This document shows, piece after piece, positions 17,150-28,800 of a stretch of DNA of 64,000 nt (positions within the stretch are counted from its first letter, which is position 1; each line of letters begins with the position of its first letter). Position numbers and translations under genes: made by a program. This DNA is from Vibrio europaeus. GTDB taxonomy: Bacteria > Pseudomonadota > Gammaproteobacteria > Enterobacterales > Vibrionaceae. The notes below the pieces were generated by a model, which did not search any database, was not told the DNA's origin, and saw nothing but the letters and a program-made list of their open reading frames with translations. Where the stretch lies: assembly GCF_001695575.1 (NCBI RefSeq), contig NZ_LUAX01000007.1, forward strand, positions 1,116,001 to 1,180,000, written 5' to 3'.

Positions 17150-20100
17150 ATGAAACTCAGTTTTTCATCTGTTTTGCTGCCTGCAATATTACTGCTTTAT
17201 GGTTGTGGTGGTGAAGGTGGTAGTGAACCCCAAAGCAACACAGATATCGATAACATTAGTTCGCCTATAGCAGTAGAGAACTTTGCTCAACTCTCTTTGC
17301 AAGATGGAGCCAGTCATACAGTTTCACTTAAAAACAGCGTCAGTGACCCTGCTGGTTTGCCATTGACTCTAGAGTCGGTGACATCTTTAAGCAGTGACTG
17401 TGAAGATCCGCAGTTTGATTCACAGACAATGAGTTTTCAGGTTGATAAGAACACACCAAAGACCTGTTTATATCAGTATGTAGTTCAAAACCACTCAGAT
17501 ACTCCGCAGTTTGATAAAACCGTTGCGAGTCGCAGCTACGTTTTATTAAGCGAAACGACGACATCTGCGGTAATTCCACCGCTGTCTGAGATTGCTCAAG
17601 TCAACGACAGTTTATCAACATCCCTTGAGGAAAAGCTCGCGACTAGTTTTCCTGCAAACTATGGGCTTGATGAACAGATTGTTGTGCTTGGTGGTGGAAG
17701 CGCATCGGCTGACGTCTCAACCAATACGATTCAATTCCAAGCAGGTTCTGAGGTCGGGGTCTCAAGGCTGATCTATTCCATGACCAGCGTAGATGGCACG
17801 AATGTAAAGGCAGGTTACATAGATATCGCGGTATCCGAGAGATTGGATGGCATGCCAACTGCGGAAAACTTTGCCGGACCAGAAGACCTACTGCCTGAGT
17901 CGACAATTACAATTGACGTGGCTGAGCATATCCAAGACCCTGATGGCGACATACTGCAATTAACAGAGGTCTACAGCTATAACGCTCAGGTATCTGTTGC
18001 TGATGAAAATGATCCCGCGAATACACGTTTTACTTTTTCAGCTAAAACTCCCGGCACTTATGATGTTAGCTATTATGTGACAGATCATAACGGAGGCTTT
18101 GCGGTTGCTACAGTTCGCCTCACGGTCGCAGAGCTTGCCAAGCCTTGGCAGGATATTGTCTTAGCCAATAGCCAGAGATATACAGCACCTTGGGAAAAAC
18201 AGAGTGCTGATGTTTCACAGTTGTACTACCAAGGCATAGAAACGGAAGTCATCAATAGCACGGATTACGACATCACTCTGTTTGACCACAATACTGCCAG
18301 TTCACTGTGCTTGAGCCGCGGAATGGTTCTACCGACCAGCGAACAAATGGAGGCGTTGTTCACTGCGAAGCCTGATATTGCTAGCAGTGATCATTGGCCC
18401 GTTGCTGCTCGCTATTGGACTTCCTCATCACAAGCGGCAACCAGCTACCAATCGATTGATATGAGTACGGGCGTGCTTACCGCTTCCAGTTCAACAACAC
18501 CACTTATTGCAACGTGCGTGTATCCGGGAGATTTATCCACTCAAGTCATTAAAGATAAGGCCTATGTTACCCATCATGGTGAAGGGGACTTCGATCAAGT
18601 CCAAGCTAAGGTAGTTGGTAAAGACGGTGCACCACTTATCAATCAGCAGGTTTACGCCTATGCGGATAGTCGTGCCCTGCAGTTTGATCATCAAGGTAGT
18701 TTAACCGACGGAAGTGGTCTGGCTATATTCAATGTCAGTAGTGATGCTAAAGGGCCCTTCAAAGTATTTGTAAACTACTACTCACAAACGCTAGAAACAG
18801 TCGCGAATTTTATTGATGATACTCTGGCAGAGGTAATGATTTCTGGCCAGCAAACTCTATATCAAGGAGATAGCGCTAGTTTGCAAGCGATAGGCTCCTA
18901 TCAATCAGGATATAGTGAAGATGTCACCAATCAGTCAAATTGGCAGTCTAGCGAAAGCTCAACTGTGCCTGTCAATCAGCAAGGGGAAATCACTGCAGTT
19001 AAAGTCGGCACTGCGACTGTCAGTACAAGTTTGAATGGGGTTCACTCAAATGGTTTACTGATCACGGTAAAACCTTTGCTGACTGCTCTGGTTGTGGAAC
19101 CCGATTCGTTAGAGATTAAAGTTGGAGCCAGCAAACAATTGGTTGCCACGGCGCATTACAGTGATAACTCGACAAAAGTTGTGACTGCTTTAGTCGATTG
19201 GAGCTCGTCAGACAGTTCGAAGGCATCCGTTGATGGTAATGGTCTAGTTAAAGGTAAAGTAGAAGGTACTGTGACTATTCATGCTTCATATAAGGGTGGA
19301 GAAGTTACCCAAACGGCAACGGTTTATCCAGTTAATGTTTATGTGCCAGTGAGCTTTACTTCGTTAACGGTTTCGCCTACATCAGCGACCCTTGCCGTTG
19401 GTAAGACCCAAGCGTTTACAGCCACAGCCCACTATAGCGATGGTTCAACTAAGGTCGTGACGAGTCAGTCAGGCTGGGTTTCATCAAACTCTGGAATTGC
19501 TAGTGTGAGTGGCACTGGAGTGGTTACGGGTAAAAAGGCGGGTAATGCCAAGCTTACTGTTACTTACAGTGATTTAGGTGTGAAAAAGTCCGCGTCAGCC
19601 ACTGTGACAGTTAAAAAAGCCCTTAAGTCGGTGACAGTGACACCTACATCTGACGCGATAGTTGTTGGAGGGAGTACAACTCTAAAAGCACAAGCACATT
19701 ATGATGATGGCAGTGTAATGAGCCTGACGACACAGGCGAAATGGACATCGTCCAATAGCAATATTGCAACGGTTAATACTTCTGGTGAGGTTTCAGGCAA
19801 AGCTACTGGGAGCGTGAAGATAACGATCTCGTACACGGACCTAGGTATTACTAAGAGTGCAGCCTCTACAATCAATGTAGATCCTGACAGCGACTATGAT
19901 GGCGCCAGTGGGGCGGCAGATAGCGACCCACGGCATTATAATAGTTTAGAAGCGGTAAACAGAATTGGGATTAATGCTTGGGCGAAATATTTTAGAGATA
20001 GTGGAGATACGCGCGCAGTCCTTCCTGTTTCCGAACGGCAGCACTTAGCGTATTTTGATGGGGTAAAATGGAGCTTACAATCTTGCGGTGGTAGTTTACT

Positions 20101-20221
20101 CCTTAACCCTGAAACTAGATATTGTGAACCTCCTAGTGATACTCCAGCGGATGAAGCGCAACGGTTGTATGAGCAAAACCTGCCTTTGGCATTGAAGAAA
20201 AAAATTCTTAGCCTGAACTAA
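17150..20221 (+). CDS. Surface lipoprotein with invasin-like module and BIg2 repeats
   Basis: A 1023-residue lipoprotein with lipobox LYGC. I use ATG at 17150 (MKLSFSS) with GGAAA about 8 bases upstream; ATG at 17138 would add four residues. Residues to about 555 match the previous protein module by module: cadherin/Ig-like units, the C-type-lectin-like segment (SSLCLSRGMVLPTSEQ, AARYWTSS) and a Big_1-like domain. Four BIg2-like repeats follow (about 558, 643, 735 and 825 onward), the last two with the pattern W(T/V)SSNS-IA-V---G-V-G. The tail has a Ca-binding-like DPDSDYDGASGAADSDP stretch and a Cys pair. It is followed by a strong terminator. Confidence 0.7.
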   Translation: MKLSFSSVLLPAILLLYGCGGEGGSEPQSNTDIDNISSPIAVENFAQLSLQDGASHTVSLKNSVSDPAGLPLTLESVTSLSSDCEDPQFDSQTMSFQVDKNTPKTCLYQYVVQNHSDTPQFDKTVASRSYVLLSETTTSAVIPPLSEIAQVNDSLSTSLEEKLATSFPANYGLDEQIVVLGGGSASADVSTNTIQFQAGSEVGVSRLIYSMTSVDGTNVKAGYIDIAVSERLDGMPTAENFAGPEDLLPESTITIDVAEHIQDPDGDILQLTEVYSYNAQVSVADENDPANTRFTFSAKTPGTYDVSYYVTDHNGGFAVATVRLTVAELAKPWQDIVLANSQRYTAPWEKQSADVSQLYYQGIETEVINSTDYDITLFDHNTASSLCLSRGMVLPTSEQMEALFTAKPDIASSDHWPVAARYWTSSSQAATSYQSIDMSTGVLTASSSTTPLIATCVYPGDLSTQVIKDKAYVTHHGEGDFDQVQAKVVGKDGAPLINQQVYAYADSRALQFDHQGSLTDGSGLAIFNVSSDAKGPFKVFVNYYSQTLETVANFIDDTLAEVMISGQQTLYQGDSASLQAIGSYQSGYSEDVTNQSNWQSSESSTVPVNQQGEITAVKVGTATVSTSLNGVHSNGLLITVKPLLTALVVEPDSLEIKVGASKQLVATAHYSDNSTKVVTALVDWSSSDSSKASVDGNGLVKGKVEGTVTIHASYKGGEVTQTATVYPVNVYVPVSFTSLTVSPTSATLAVGKTQAFTATAHYSDGSTKVVTSQSGWVSSNSGIASVSGTGVVTGKKAGNAKLTVTYSDLGVKKSASATVTVKKALKSVTVTPTSDAIVVGGSTTLKAQAHYDDGSVMSLTTQAKWTSSNSNIATVNTSGEVSGKATGSVKITISYTDLGITKSAASTINVDPDSDYDGASGAADSDPRHYNSLEAVNRIGINAWAKYFRDSGDTRAVLPVSERQHLAYFDGVKWSLQSCGGSLLLNPETRYCEPPSDTPADEAQRLYEQNLPLALKKKILSLN

Positions 20222-20230
20222 GATTGCAAA

Positions 20231-20255
20231 GCGCCTCTGTTGCAGAGGCGCTTTT
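20231..20255 (+). terminator. Rho-independent terminator after the second lipoprotein gene
   Basis: GCGCCTCTG (20231-20239), 3-base loop, CAGAGGCGC (20243-20251), then TTTTGTTGTT. It lies 10 bases after the lipoprotein stop and 13 bases before the 3' end of the convergent amylase gene. The opposite strand has only a short T-run (TTTGC), so bidirectional use is less certain. Confidence 0.9.
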
Positions 20256-20267
20256 GTTGTTAGCTAT

Positions 20268-22322
20268 TTATTTCCCCACAAAAGCAACAACAACCTTATC
20301 GTCATCTAGTGACCTAGAGAATACATAAGCGTTGTCGTTGTCTATATGCTGATGTTTGCCCGCACCAATTGCCGGGTGGTTGTGGCGGAACTGACCAACG
20401 GTTTGCCAGTGAGACAGCAAGGTTTTCCGTTGTTCATTAAGCTGCCAGACCATATCGGAACGAGTCCCTTGGTGGAAGTCGTCTGCGTATGGACCAAGTT
20501 CACGACCGATTTCATCACCATAATAAACCTGAATTGCACCAGGGCTAAGGAGTAGGGCATTTGCGGCATTACGTTGCATGTCAAAAGACTTAAAGCGGTT
20601 GAAGAAGAGCTCAGTATCGTGAGAGGACATATAACTCACAGGTGTATAGCCAGGGGTAGATTGTATTGAGTCTGCGTAGTTCTGGTAGACGTCTTGCATC
20701 TGGCTAAAGCAGGCTGCACCTTTATCGAGTTTCTTCTGCATATCGAAATTGATCAGAGCATCGAAACCTTGATCTGCATAAGGTGAGCGGTAAGCCGAGT
20801 GGCCCCATACTTCTCCCATCATCCAGAACGGTTGACCAGACTTGCCATTTTCACTGCGCCACTGCTCTAGGCTCTCACTTGCGGCTTGTTTTAGCTTAAG
20901 CCACACATCGCCTTCAACGTGTTTTACTGTATCGACCCGAAAGCCATCAATACCAAAACGTTTTACCCAGTCTGACTGCCACTCAACCAAGTAATCAGCC
21001 ACTGTGTAGTCAGGTTTAGTGACAACGCGAGTATCTGGGTTGTCGAGAAGCCACTTTGGAGGTGTAACCGGTTTTGTTGATTCAGTAATAAAGTCTGGTA
21101 AGCCTGCTAAGTTCATTGTGGTGTCGCTGCTACCGGGTTGTGTATAGCCCGGTAAACCTGCGCGAACCCAATCTGGGCCCCACCAGTTTTGCCACTGTTT
21201 GCTTTGATAGTCGATGGCGCTATTAAAACTGTGCCAGTTTTGACCTTGTTCAGGAGTCCATTTTGCCCACTGTTTAGGCATTTTCGAACGATCGACCACC
21301 TCGAGGTTATCAAACTGCATATCTGCCAGTGTGCCATAACCGGCATGATTGACGACGGCATCGAGAAGGACCTTAATTCCACGCTTGTGAGCTTCAGTAA
21401 CCAGATTTCTTAGCTCCTCTTCGCCGCCAAAGTTTTGGTCAATCTTAGTGAAATCGCGTGTCCAGTAGCCGTGGTAAGAATAGAATGGGAAGCTGCCACT
21501 TTCACCACCGCCAACAAATCCATGTACTTGCTCCACAATTGGCGATAACCAAATCGCGTCTGTACCTAGGCTTTTTATATAGTCGAGCTTTTCAATCACA
21601 CCTTTAAGGTCGCCACCGTGGAAAGTACCGACTTCTTGTTTGCCGTCTTTCTGACGAGCGTAACTCTGATCATTGCTAGTATCTCCATTGCTGAATCGGT
21701 CGACCATCACAAAGTAAATATTGGCGTTCCTATAGGTAAATTCAGGCTTATCAGTAGGACTCGTTGGCTCTAGTAGAACCAAGCCGCCACTGTGCTTCGA
21801 CGGTGTAATAGTGACGGTACCATTTTCGACAGTAACTATTTGCCCGCTTAAAGCATCTTTAAGCTCTTCGCCATCTGTGAATGTATCGCCTAGATTCAAG
21901 GTAACGGCTTCACCGGAGTATTTTTCGCACTGAACATCTGGGATAGGGCGGCTGAATGTCTGTTTGCTCTTCTTGGCTTCTCGAGCAATAGTCAGCGTGT
22001 TGCTCTCTTTATCAAAGGTAAACGAGTAGTCGCCACCAAAACGGACTTTTAGCGGCAGGACGGTATCTTCGCCGCAGTTGAGGGATAAAGGTCGACGAAA
22101 TTTAACTTTCTGCACATCGACCATGGGGCAGCTACCTTCAATTCCCGATACGGTGAGTTGATACGTTTCTTTGCTCAACGACATAACTGCAGGCTCAGAG
22201 GCTGACAACGGAATATCGCGACTGGTAGTGGTGGTCGATAAAGTTAAAGTTGGACTCGCTACAGCAGGCACGCTGAATAAAACGGCAAGCATGACTGGAT
22301 TGGGTTTAAACAGACTATTCAC
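20268..22322 (-). CDS. Exported GH13 alpha-amylase
   Basis: A 684-residue secreted alpha-amylase family enzyme that cleaves alpha-1,4 linkages in starch or maltodextrin. The signal peptide ends near PAVA|SPTL (about residue 22). An N-terminal beta-rich accessory domain (to about 195) precedes the (beta/alpha)8 barrel, which starts at NIYFVMVDRFSNGD. The GH13 regions are present: DAVVNH (I), GFRVDTVKHV with the nucleophile Asp464 (II), MMGEVWGH with the acid/base Glu504 (III) and MSSHD with Asp569 (IV). The C-terminal region after the barrel is short (ends VVVAFVGK). It is convergent with the adhesin lipoproteins. A MalT-box-like sequence lies about 120 bases upstream. Confidence 0.92.
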   Translation of the reverse strand: MNSLFKPNPVMLAVLFSVPAVASPTLTLSTTTTSRDIPLSASEPAVMSLSKETYQLTVSGIEGSCPMVDVQKVKFRRPLSLNCGEDTVLPLKVRFGGDYSFTFDKESNTLTIAREAKKSKQTFSRPIPDVQCEKYSGEAVTLNLGDTFTDGEELKDALSGQIVTVENGTVTITPSKHSGGLVLLEPTSPTDKPEFTYRNANIYFVMVDRFSNGDTSNDQSYARQKDGKQEVGTFHGGDLKGVIEKLDYIKSLGTDAIWLSPIVEQVHGFVGGGESGSFPFYSYHGYWTRDFTKIDQNFGGEEELRNLVTEAHKRGIKVLLDAVVNHAGYGTLADMQFDNLEVVDRSKMPKQWAKWTPEQGQNWHSFNSAIDYQSKQWQNWWGPDWVRAGLPGYTQPGSSDTTMNLAGLPDFITESTKPVTPPKWLLDNPDTRVVTKPDYTVADYLVEWQSDWVKRFGIDGFRVDTVKHVEGDVWLKLKQAASESLEQWRSENGKSGQPFWMMGEVWGHSAYRSPYADQGFDALINFDMQKKLDKGAACFSQMQDVYQNYADSIQSTPGYTPVSYMSSHDTELFFNRFKSFDMQRNAANALLLSPGAIQVYYGDEIGRELGPYADDFHQGTRSDMVWQLNEQRKTLLSHWQTVGQFRHNHPAIGAGKHQHIDNDNAYVFSRSLDDDKVVVAFVGK

Positions 22323-22824
22323 GTTACATCCTTGAGGTTGTTATTTTTATACCCCACTACCCTAACTGAGCTTCTCAGACGCAACATCATTCCCACCGTC
22401 TACGCCTTAAAAAAAGGTATCCATCACATTATTTATTGCTAGGGGAGGAGGACGCACTATTGATGGTATGGATGGAAATTGATCTTGGTTCAAACTTCAA
22501 GATTAACTATCAGACTTAAGTGAAAGCTTTTGTTGTTTAAATGGTGATTAAACTTTCACCAATCGAACCTTGCTGGTCTATTTTATTCTCATAAGTGATA
22601 CAAATGACAAAATTTTTCAACCGAAACTAAATTCTAATCACCTTTAATCTGCGAAACCCTTTATGTAACCTATACTTATAGCTCGGCTATTGATATTTCT
22701 GTTTAATATAAAACACTGGAAATGCGAGCTATATTTGATATTTTGTGCGTATATTCTGACAAAAATTATAACAAATCGTTTCTAGCCTCTTGTTCGGCCG
22801 ACGGGAGTGTGATTAGGAGACCTT
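22323..22824. other. Intergenic region between divergent amylase and giant adhesin genes
   Basis: About 500 AT-rich bases with no coding potential, containing the promoters of two divergent genes. A MalT-box-like decamer lies at 22442-22451. Closer to the adhesin, TTGTGC (22743-22748), 17 bases, TTATAA (22766-22771) is a weak sigma-70 promoter candidate. That would leave about 45 bases of leader before the ATG at 22825, which has a good TAGGAGA ribosome site. Nothing else stands out. Confidence 0.4.
22386..22451. promoter_or_regulatory. Candidate MalT boxes upstream of alpha-amylase
   Basis: GGGGAGGAGG at 22442-22451 equals the known MalT consensus GGGGA(T/G)GAGG at all ten positions. A second, reverse-oriented GGGAATGATG (8 of 10) is read on the minus strand at 22385-22394. 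MalT activates maltose and maltodextrin genes with maltotriose and ATP, which suits an exported amylase. Orientation and about 120-base distance from the amylase start are loose, and a 10-mer can occur by chance. Confidence 0.4.
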
Positions 22825-25800
22825 ATGGACGTAGAAGTAATACGCCAAGCCGCGATAGTAAAAGAAGTTTCTGGTGATGTTGTTGCTGTCAAACCAGATG
22901 GAAGTGCAAAAAAAGTTGTTGTAGGCGATACCATCCCTGGTGGTGAAATCGTTATTACAGCCAACCACTCGACAATTTTGATGGAGTCATCTGAGGCTGC
23001 CATTAATCTTGATGCGAATACCCTCGCGACAGAAGATGATCTTGGTGGTTGGGGAGTTGCCCCTATTGCTGGAGAAGTGAACTTCGACCTTGCTCAATTG
23101 GGTGACGGTGCGATTAGCGAAGATGAATTAGCGGCAATTCAAGATGCCATCTTAGCAGGTGCTGACCCTACAGAGTTGCTAGAAGCTACCGCGGCAGGTG
23201 CAGGTGCTGCGGGTTCGGCAAATGGTGGCTTTGTTACTATCGAGTACAACGGCACTGAAGTACTGGCGAGTACTTTCTTCGAAACGTCCGGTTTTTCTAC
23301 AGACTCTACCGAACAGGTCGATGATGAAATTAGACCTATTACCTTTGCCGATGGTGGACAAAGCATTAGTGAGTCTTTAACTGAAGGCTCTCTCTCTGGC
23401 GGTACTTACCCACAGTCAGTGACAAGCTCAGTGACCATATTTGCCGCTGATCTGTCTCTCGATCCTACTTCTTTTGTGCCAGAACCACTTTCTTTGGCCT
23501 CACTGTTAAGTGAACTTAACTCCGATATTACTTCTAATGGCGAATCAGTTACGTTTACCTATAACGCTACGACTAACACAATTACGGGTGTAGATGGTGA
23601 TGGTAATCCGGTCCTCACTATAGATATTGATGCTGCCAGCGTTGGTAGAGATGTTGGGTTAGAGCTAACCACAACAATCCTACAGCCAATTGATCACACA
23701 CCTTCTGTTGGCGGCGGCCAAGTAGCCTTCACTGGTGATCAAATTACCGTTTCCTTTGAAATAACGGGTACGGATACGGGTGGGAACTCAATCCAAGCTC
23801 CGATTGATGCTCAGGTAACCATTGGGGATGGAGCGGATCCTAGTGTTGCCAATATCACCGAAGCCAATGTGTATGAAGCGGGTTTGGGCGACGGTTCAAA
23901 AGTTGGTGATACAAGTATCAACGCAAGTGGAACAATTACTTTTGCTGCGGGAAGTGATGATGTTACTCAAGTACAGATTGATGTCGATGCTTTCAATTCC
24001 TCTCAGCAAACATCACCAATTACTTCGCAAGGTCAAACTATTGTATTAGAAGCGGTTGCAGGCCAACCTGGCGTCTATGTTGGCTTTATTACGCTAGATG
24101 GAAATCGAGTCGATGTACTTCGCGTGACGCTTAATGATGTCGTGAAAGCTGGGACTGATACGTCACCAACCTTTAATGCAGGCTATTCGATTGAACTGCT
24201 TGAAGAAATAGACCATCCACTACAAGGGCAGGATTCTCTTTCTATTTCTCTTCCAGTATTTGCTACGGATGCGGACAACGATCAGTCTGCGCGTTCGAAC
24301 CTAGTGGTAAATGTGGGTGATGACATCCAAGTCGTTACCGATGGCTCAATCAGTGTGGTAGAGCCAACGGTAGGTCAATCGGCACAGAGCAACGAGATTG
24401 ATGTCATTACCGAAGCGGGGGCTGACCAAGGTAAAGTATCGACGGTGACGTTTGACGGTCAGAGTATCAACTTCAACGAGAATCAGACCGAATACCCAGT
24501 GACTGACGGTAAGTTGGTGGTGTCTGCGGACGGCAAGATTTCCTTTATTCCTAACAGCAACGTCGACCACTCAACGAGTGAAGAGGTTAAACACACCATT
24601 GTTGTCACGGTGACAGACAAAGACGGCGATACGCTCACAAGCAACGTCGAGTTAACGATTAAAGATGGCGCTGACCCAGTCATTAATGCCATTGACCAAG
24701 CCAATGTGTATGAAGCGGGCTTAACCGATGGCTCCAGAGTCGGCGATACGGTGACCACGGCGACCGGAGACATTAGCTTTACCACTGGCAGTGACACTGT
24801 GGTGGCGATGAAAGTTGATGTGGCTGAGTTCAATCGCACTTCCACGTTAGAGTCTGCAGGTCAGAAGGTTGTACTAGAAGAAATCACAGGCCCGAATGGC
24901 GAGTTCACTGGTCAGTATGCCGGTTACATCACGCAGAATGGAGTTAAGGTTGAGGTGCTCAACGTGACCCTCGACCAGAGCAACTTAGGCAAGTACACCG
25001 TGACCTTGTCACAAGAAGTCGACCATGGTGCACAGGGCATGGATTCACTGGCGGTGAATGTACCAGTGTATGCGGTGGACCAAGACAACGACAATTCAGC
25101 GAATGTGAATCTGAAGGTCAATATTGGTGACGATATCCAAGTCGTCACCGATGGTAGCCTGAGTGTTGTTGAGCCAACGATTGGTCAATCGGCGCAAAGC
25201 AATGAGATTGATGTGATTACCGAAGCGGGTGCCGACCAAGGTAAAGTGTCGACGGTGACATTTGACGGTCAAAGCATTAACTTCAACGAAAATCAGACCG
25301 AATACCCAGTGACCGACGGTAAGTTGGTGGTGTCTGCAGACGGTAAGATTTCCTTTATTCCGAACAGCAATGTCGACCATTCAGCGAGTGAAGAGATTAA
25401 ACACACCATTGTTGTGACCGTGAAGGACAGTGATGGTGATGAGCTAACCAGTACAGTCGACCTGACGATTAAAGATGGCGCTGACCCAGTCATTAATACC
25501 ATTGACCAAGCCAATGTGTATGAAGCGGGCTTAACCGATGGCTCCAAAGTCGGTGATACGGTGACGACGGCGACCGGAGACATTAGCTTTACTACGGGCA
25601 GTGATACTGTGGTAGCGATGAAAGTCGATGTGGCTGAGTTCAACCGCACTTCTACGCTAGAGTCAGCAGGTCAAAAGGTCGTACTAGAAGAAATCACCGG
25701 CCCGAATGGTGAGTTCACCGGTCAGTACGCTGGTTACATTACGCAGAATGGGGTTAAGGTTGAGGTGCTCAATGTGACCCTCGACCAGAGCAACTTAGGC

Positions 25801-28800
25801 AAGTACACAGTAACCTTGTCGGAAGAAGTTGACCACGGTGCACAAGGCATGGATTCACTGGCGGTGAATGTGCCTGTTTACGCGGTGGATAAAGACAACG
25901 ACAATTCAGCGAATGTAAATCTGAAGGTCAATATTGGCGATGATATCCAAGTCGTCACCGATGGCAGCTTGAGCGTTGTTGAGCCAACGATTGGTCAATC
26001 GGCGCAAAGCAACGAGATTGATGTGATTACCGAAGCGGGTGCCGACCAAGGTAAAGTGTCGACGGTGACGTTCGACGGTCAAAACATCAACTTCAACGAG
26101 AATCAGACCGAATACCCAGTGACTGACGGTAAGTTGGTGGTGTCTGCAGACGGTAAGATTTCCTTTATCCCTAATAGCAACGTCGACCATTCAGCGAGTG
26201 AAGAGGTTAAACACACCATTGTTGTCACCGTGAAGGACAGCGATGGTGATACGCTCACAAGCAACGTCGAGTTAACGATTAAAGATGGCGCTGACCCAGT
26301 CATTACCAATATCACCCAAGCTAATGTGTATGAAGCGGGCTTAACGGATGGTTCGCAGGTGGGCGATAAGACAACCACGGCTACCGGTGACATTAGCTTT
26401 ACCACTGGCAGTGACACAGTAGTAGCGATGAAAGTCGATGTGGCTGAGTTCAACCGTACTTCGACGCTAGAGTCTGCGGGTCAAAAGGTCGTGCTAGAAG
26501 AAATCACCGGCCCGAATGGTGAGTTCACTGGTCAGTATGCCGGTTACATCACGCAGAATGGAGTTAAGGTTGAGGTGCTCAATGTGACCCTCGACCAGAG
26601 CAACTTAGGCAAGTACACAGTAACCTTGTCGCAAGAAGTCGACCATGGCGCACAGGGCATGGATTCACTGGCGGTGAATGTGCCTGTTTACGCGGTGGAT
26701 AAAGACAACGACAATTCAGCGAATGTGAATCTGAAGGTCAATATCGGTGATGACATCCAAGTTGTCACTGATGGCTCAATCAGTGTGGTTGAGCCAACGA
26801 TTGGTCAATCGGCGCAAAGCAATGAGATTGATGTCATTACCGAAGCGGGTGCCGACCAAGGTAAAGTGTCGACGGTGACATTTGACGGTCAAAGCATTAA
26901 CTTCAGCGAAAATCAGACCGAATACCCAGTGACCGACGGTAAGTTGGTGGTGTCTGCGGACGGTAAGATTTCCTTTATTCCTAACAGCGACGTCGACCAT
27001 TCAGGCAGTGAAGAGGTTAAACACACCATTGTTGTGACCGTGAAGGACAGCGATGGTGACGAGCTAACCAGTACAGTCGACCTGACGATTAAAGATGGCG
27101 CTGACCCAGTCATTAATACCATTGACCAAGCCAATGTGTATGAAGCGGGCTTAACGGATGGCTCCAAAGTCGGCGATACAGAGACTACAGCGACAGGAGA
27201 CATTAGCTTTACCACTGGCAGTGACACAGTAGTAGCGATGAAAGTCGATGTGGCTGAGTTCAACCGTACTTCGACGCTAGAGTCTGCAGGTCAGAAGGTC
27301 GTACTAGAAGAAATCACCGGCCCGAATGGTGAGTTCACCGGTCAATACGCCGGTTACATCACTCAGAATGGGGTTAAGGTTGAGGTGCTGAAAGTGGCCC
27401 TCGACCAGAGCAACTTAGGTAAGTACACCGTGACCTTGTCGCAAGAAGTCGACCATGGTGCACAGGGCATGGATTCACTGGCGGTGAATGTACCAGTGTA
27501 TGCGGTGGATAAAGACAACGACAATTCAGCGAATGTAAATCTGAAGGTCAATATTGGTGATGATACCGCGACTATTGATGGCTTCAAGATCGGCAGTAAG
27601 TTCTCGGTTAATGAAGATGATACTAGCTCTGGGTCTTCGCCGGGCAGTGCAACTGCAACAGGTAGCTTTATCACTACTGAAGGTGCAGACACCGTTGTTA
27701 AGTATGAACTCGTCAATATCAATACGACGGAGAATGGCCTTAAGTCAGGTGGTTTTGACGTTGATATTACTAAACAGACAGGGACTTCTGATCCCGCGAT
27801 ATATCAAGGTAAGGCGAATGGTGAGCTGGTCTTCACCCTAGAGCTGAACAGCGATGGTAGCTACACCTACACCCAAATTAAGGCCCTCGATCATGCACCG
27901 GGCTCTGATTCACTAACGGTTCCGTTTGATGTTGTGGCGATTGACCGAGACGGAGACGTTTCTCCATCGGTTCCTCTTTCTATTGAAGTAAAAGATGACA
28001 AACCAATATTAACAGGCACGACGGGTGAGAAAGTCGTCGACGAAGACGATCTGTCTGGAATTGGGTCCGATCAATCTCAGGATACTCAAATCTCTGGCAA
28101 CTTCGTTGTAAACGAAGGGGCTGATGGTGTCGTTGAGTATGAGCTTGTGGATGCCGACAATACGCTAAATGGACTTGAGTCTGGTGGTGAGAGCTTAGAG
28201 TGGGCAGCTGTTTCAAATAGCGGAACAGTGTTTACTTACACGGCACAAACCACCTCAGGCGTGCCTGTGTTCACGATCAAGTTTGATACCTCAGATAACA
28301 GCTATACCTTTAATCTTCTTAAGCCTTTGGATCATCCAGATGGTGATGGTCAGAATAGCCTCGACATCAATTTCAAAGTCAAAGCAACAGACTTTGATGG
28401 CGATGAAAGTGGTGTGATTACGCTGCCGATACAAGTGACTGATGACATTCCGCAGCTAACGGGGCAGTCAATCACTCGTATCGAAGGCCAAAACTTTGGT
28501 GGCTCCAAAGTTGATATGTTCGCCGATGAAACAGATAAGGGGGCGGACAATGCAGCCCTTACCAAGATTGAAGGTACAACCGATGCGAATGGCGCAGAGA
28601 TTGTCTTTGGTGGCCCAAGAGGCACCTATTTGGATTCAGTCGATCTGCGCGATGGCCGCCAAAATGTGCGTGTTTATGAACAAACAGATGACGGCAATGG
28701 CGGCACTGATACTCGTCAGTTAGGTATTTTGAGAATTAACTCAAACGGTGAGATTGAATTCCGAGCAACTAACTATCTTGAGCACAATGGTGACGAGATT

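Noticed and set aside
24483..27263. Series of antisense frames of 74-120 codons inside the giant adhesin gene
   Set aside because: They recur once per 810-bp repeat, have no ribosome sites, and are the complement of the repetitive coding sequence.
24319..27558. CRISPR-like repetition
   Set aside because: The repeats are 810 bases long, coding and in frame; no short palindromic repeats or spacers are present, and no cas genes are nearby.
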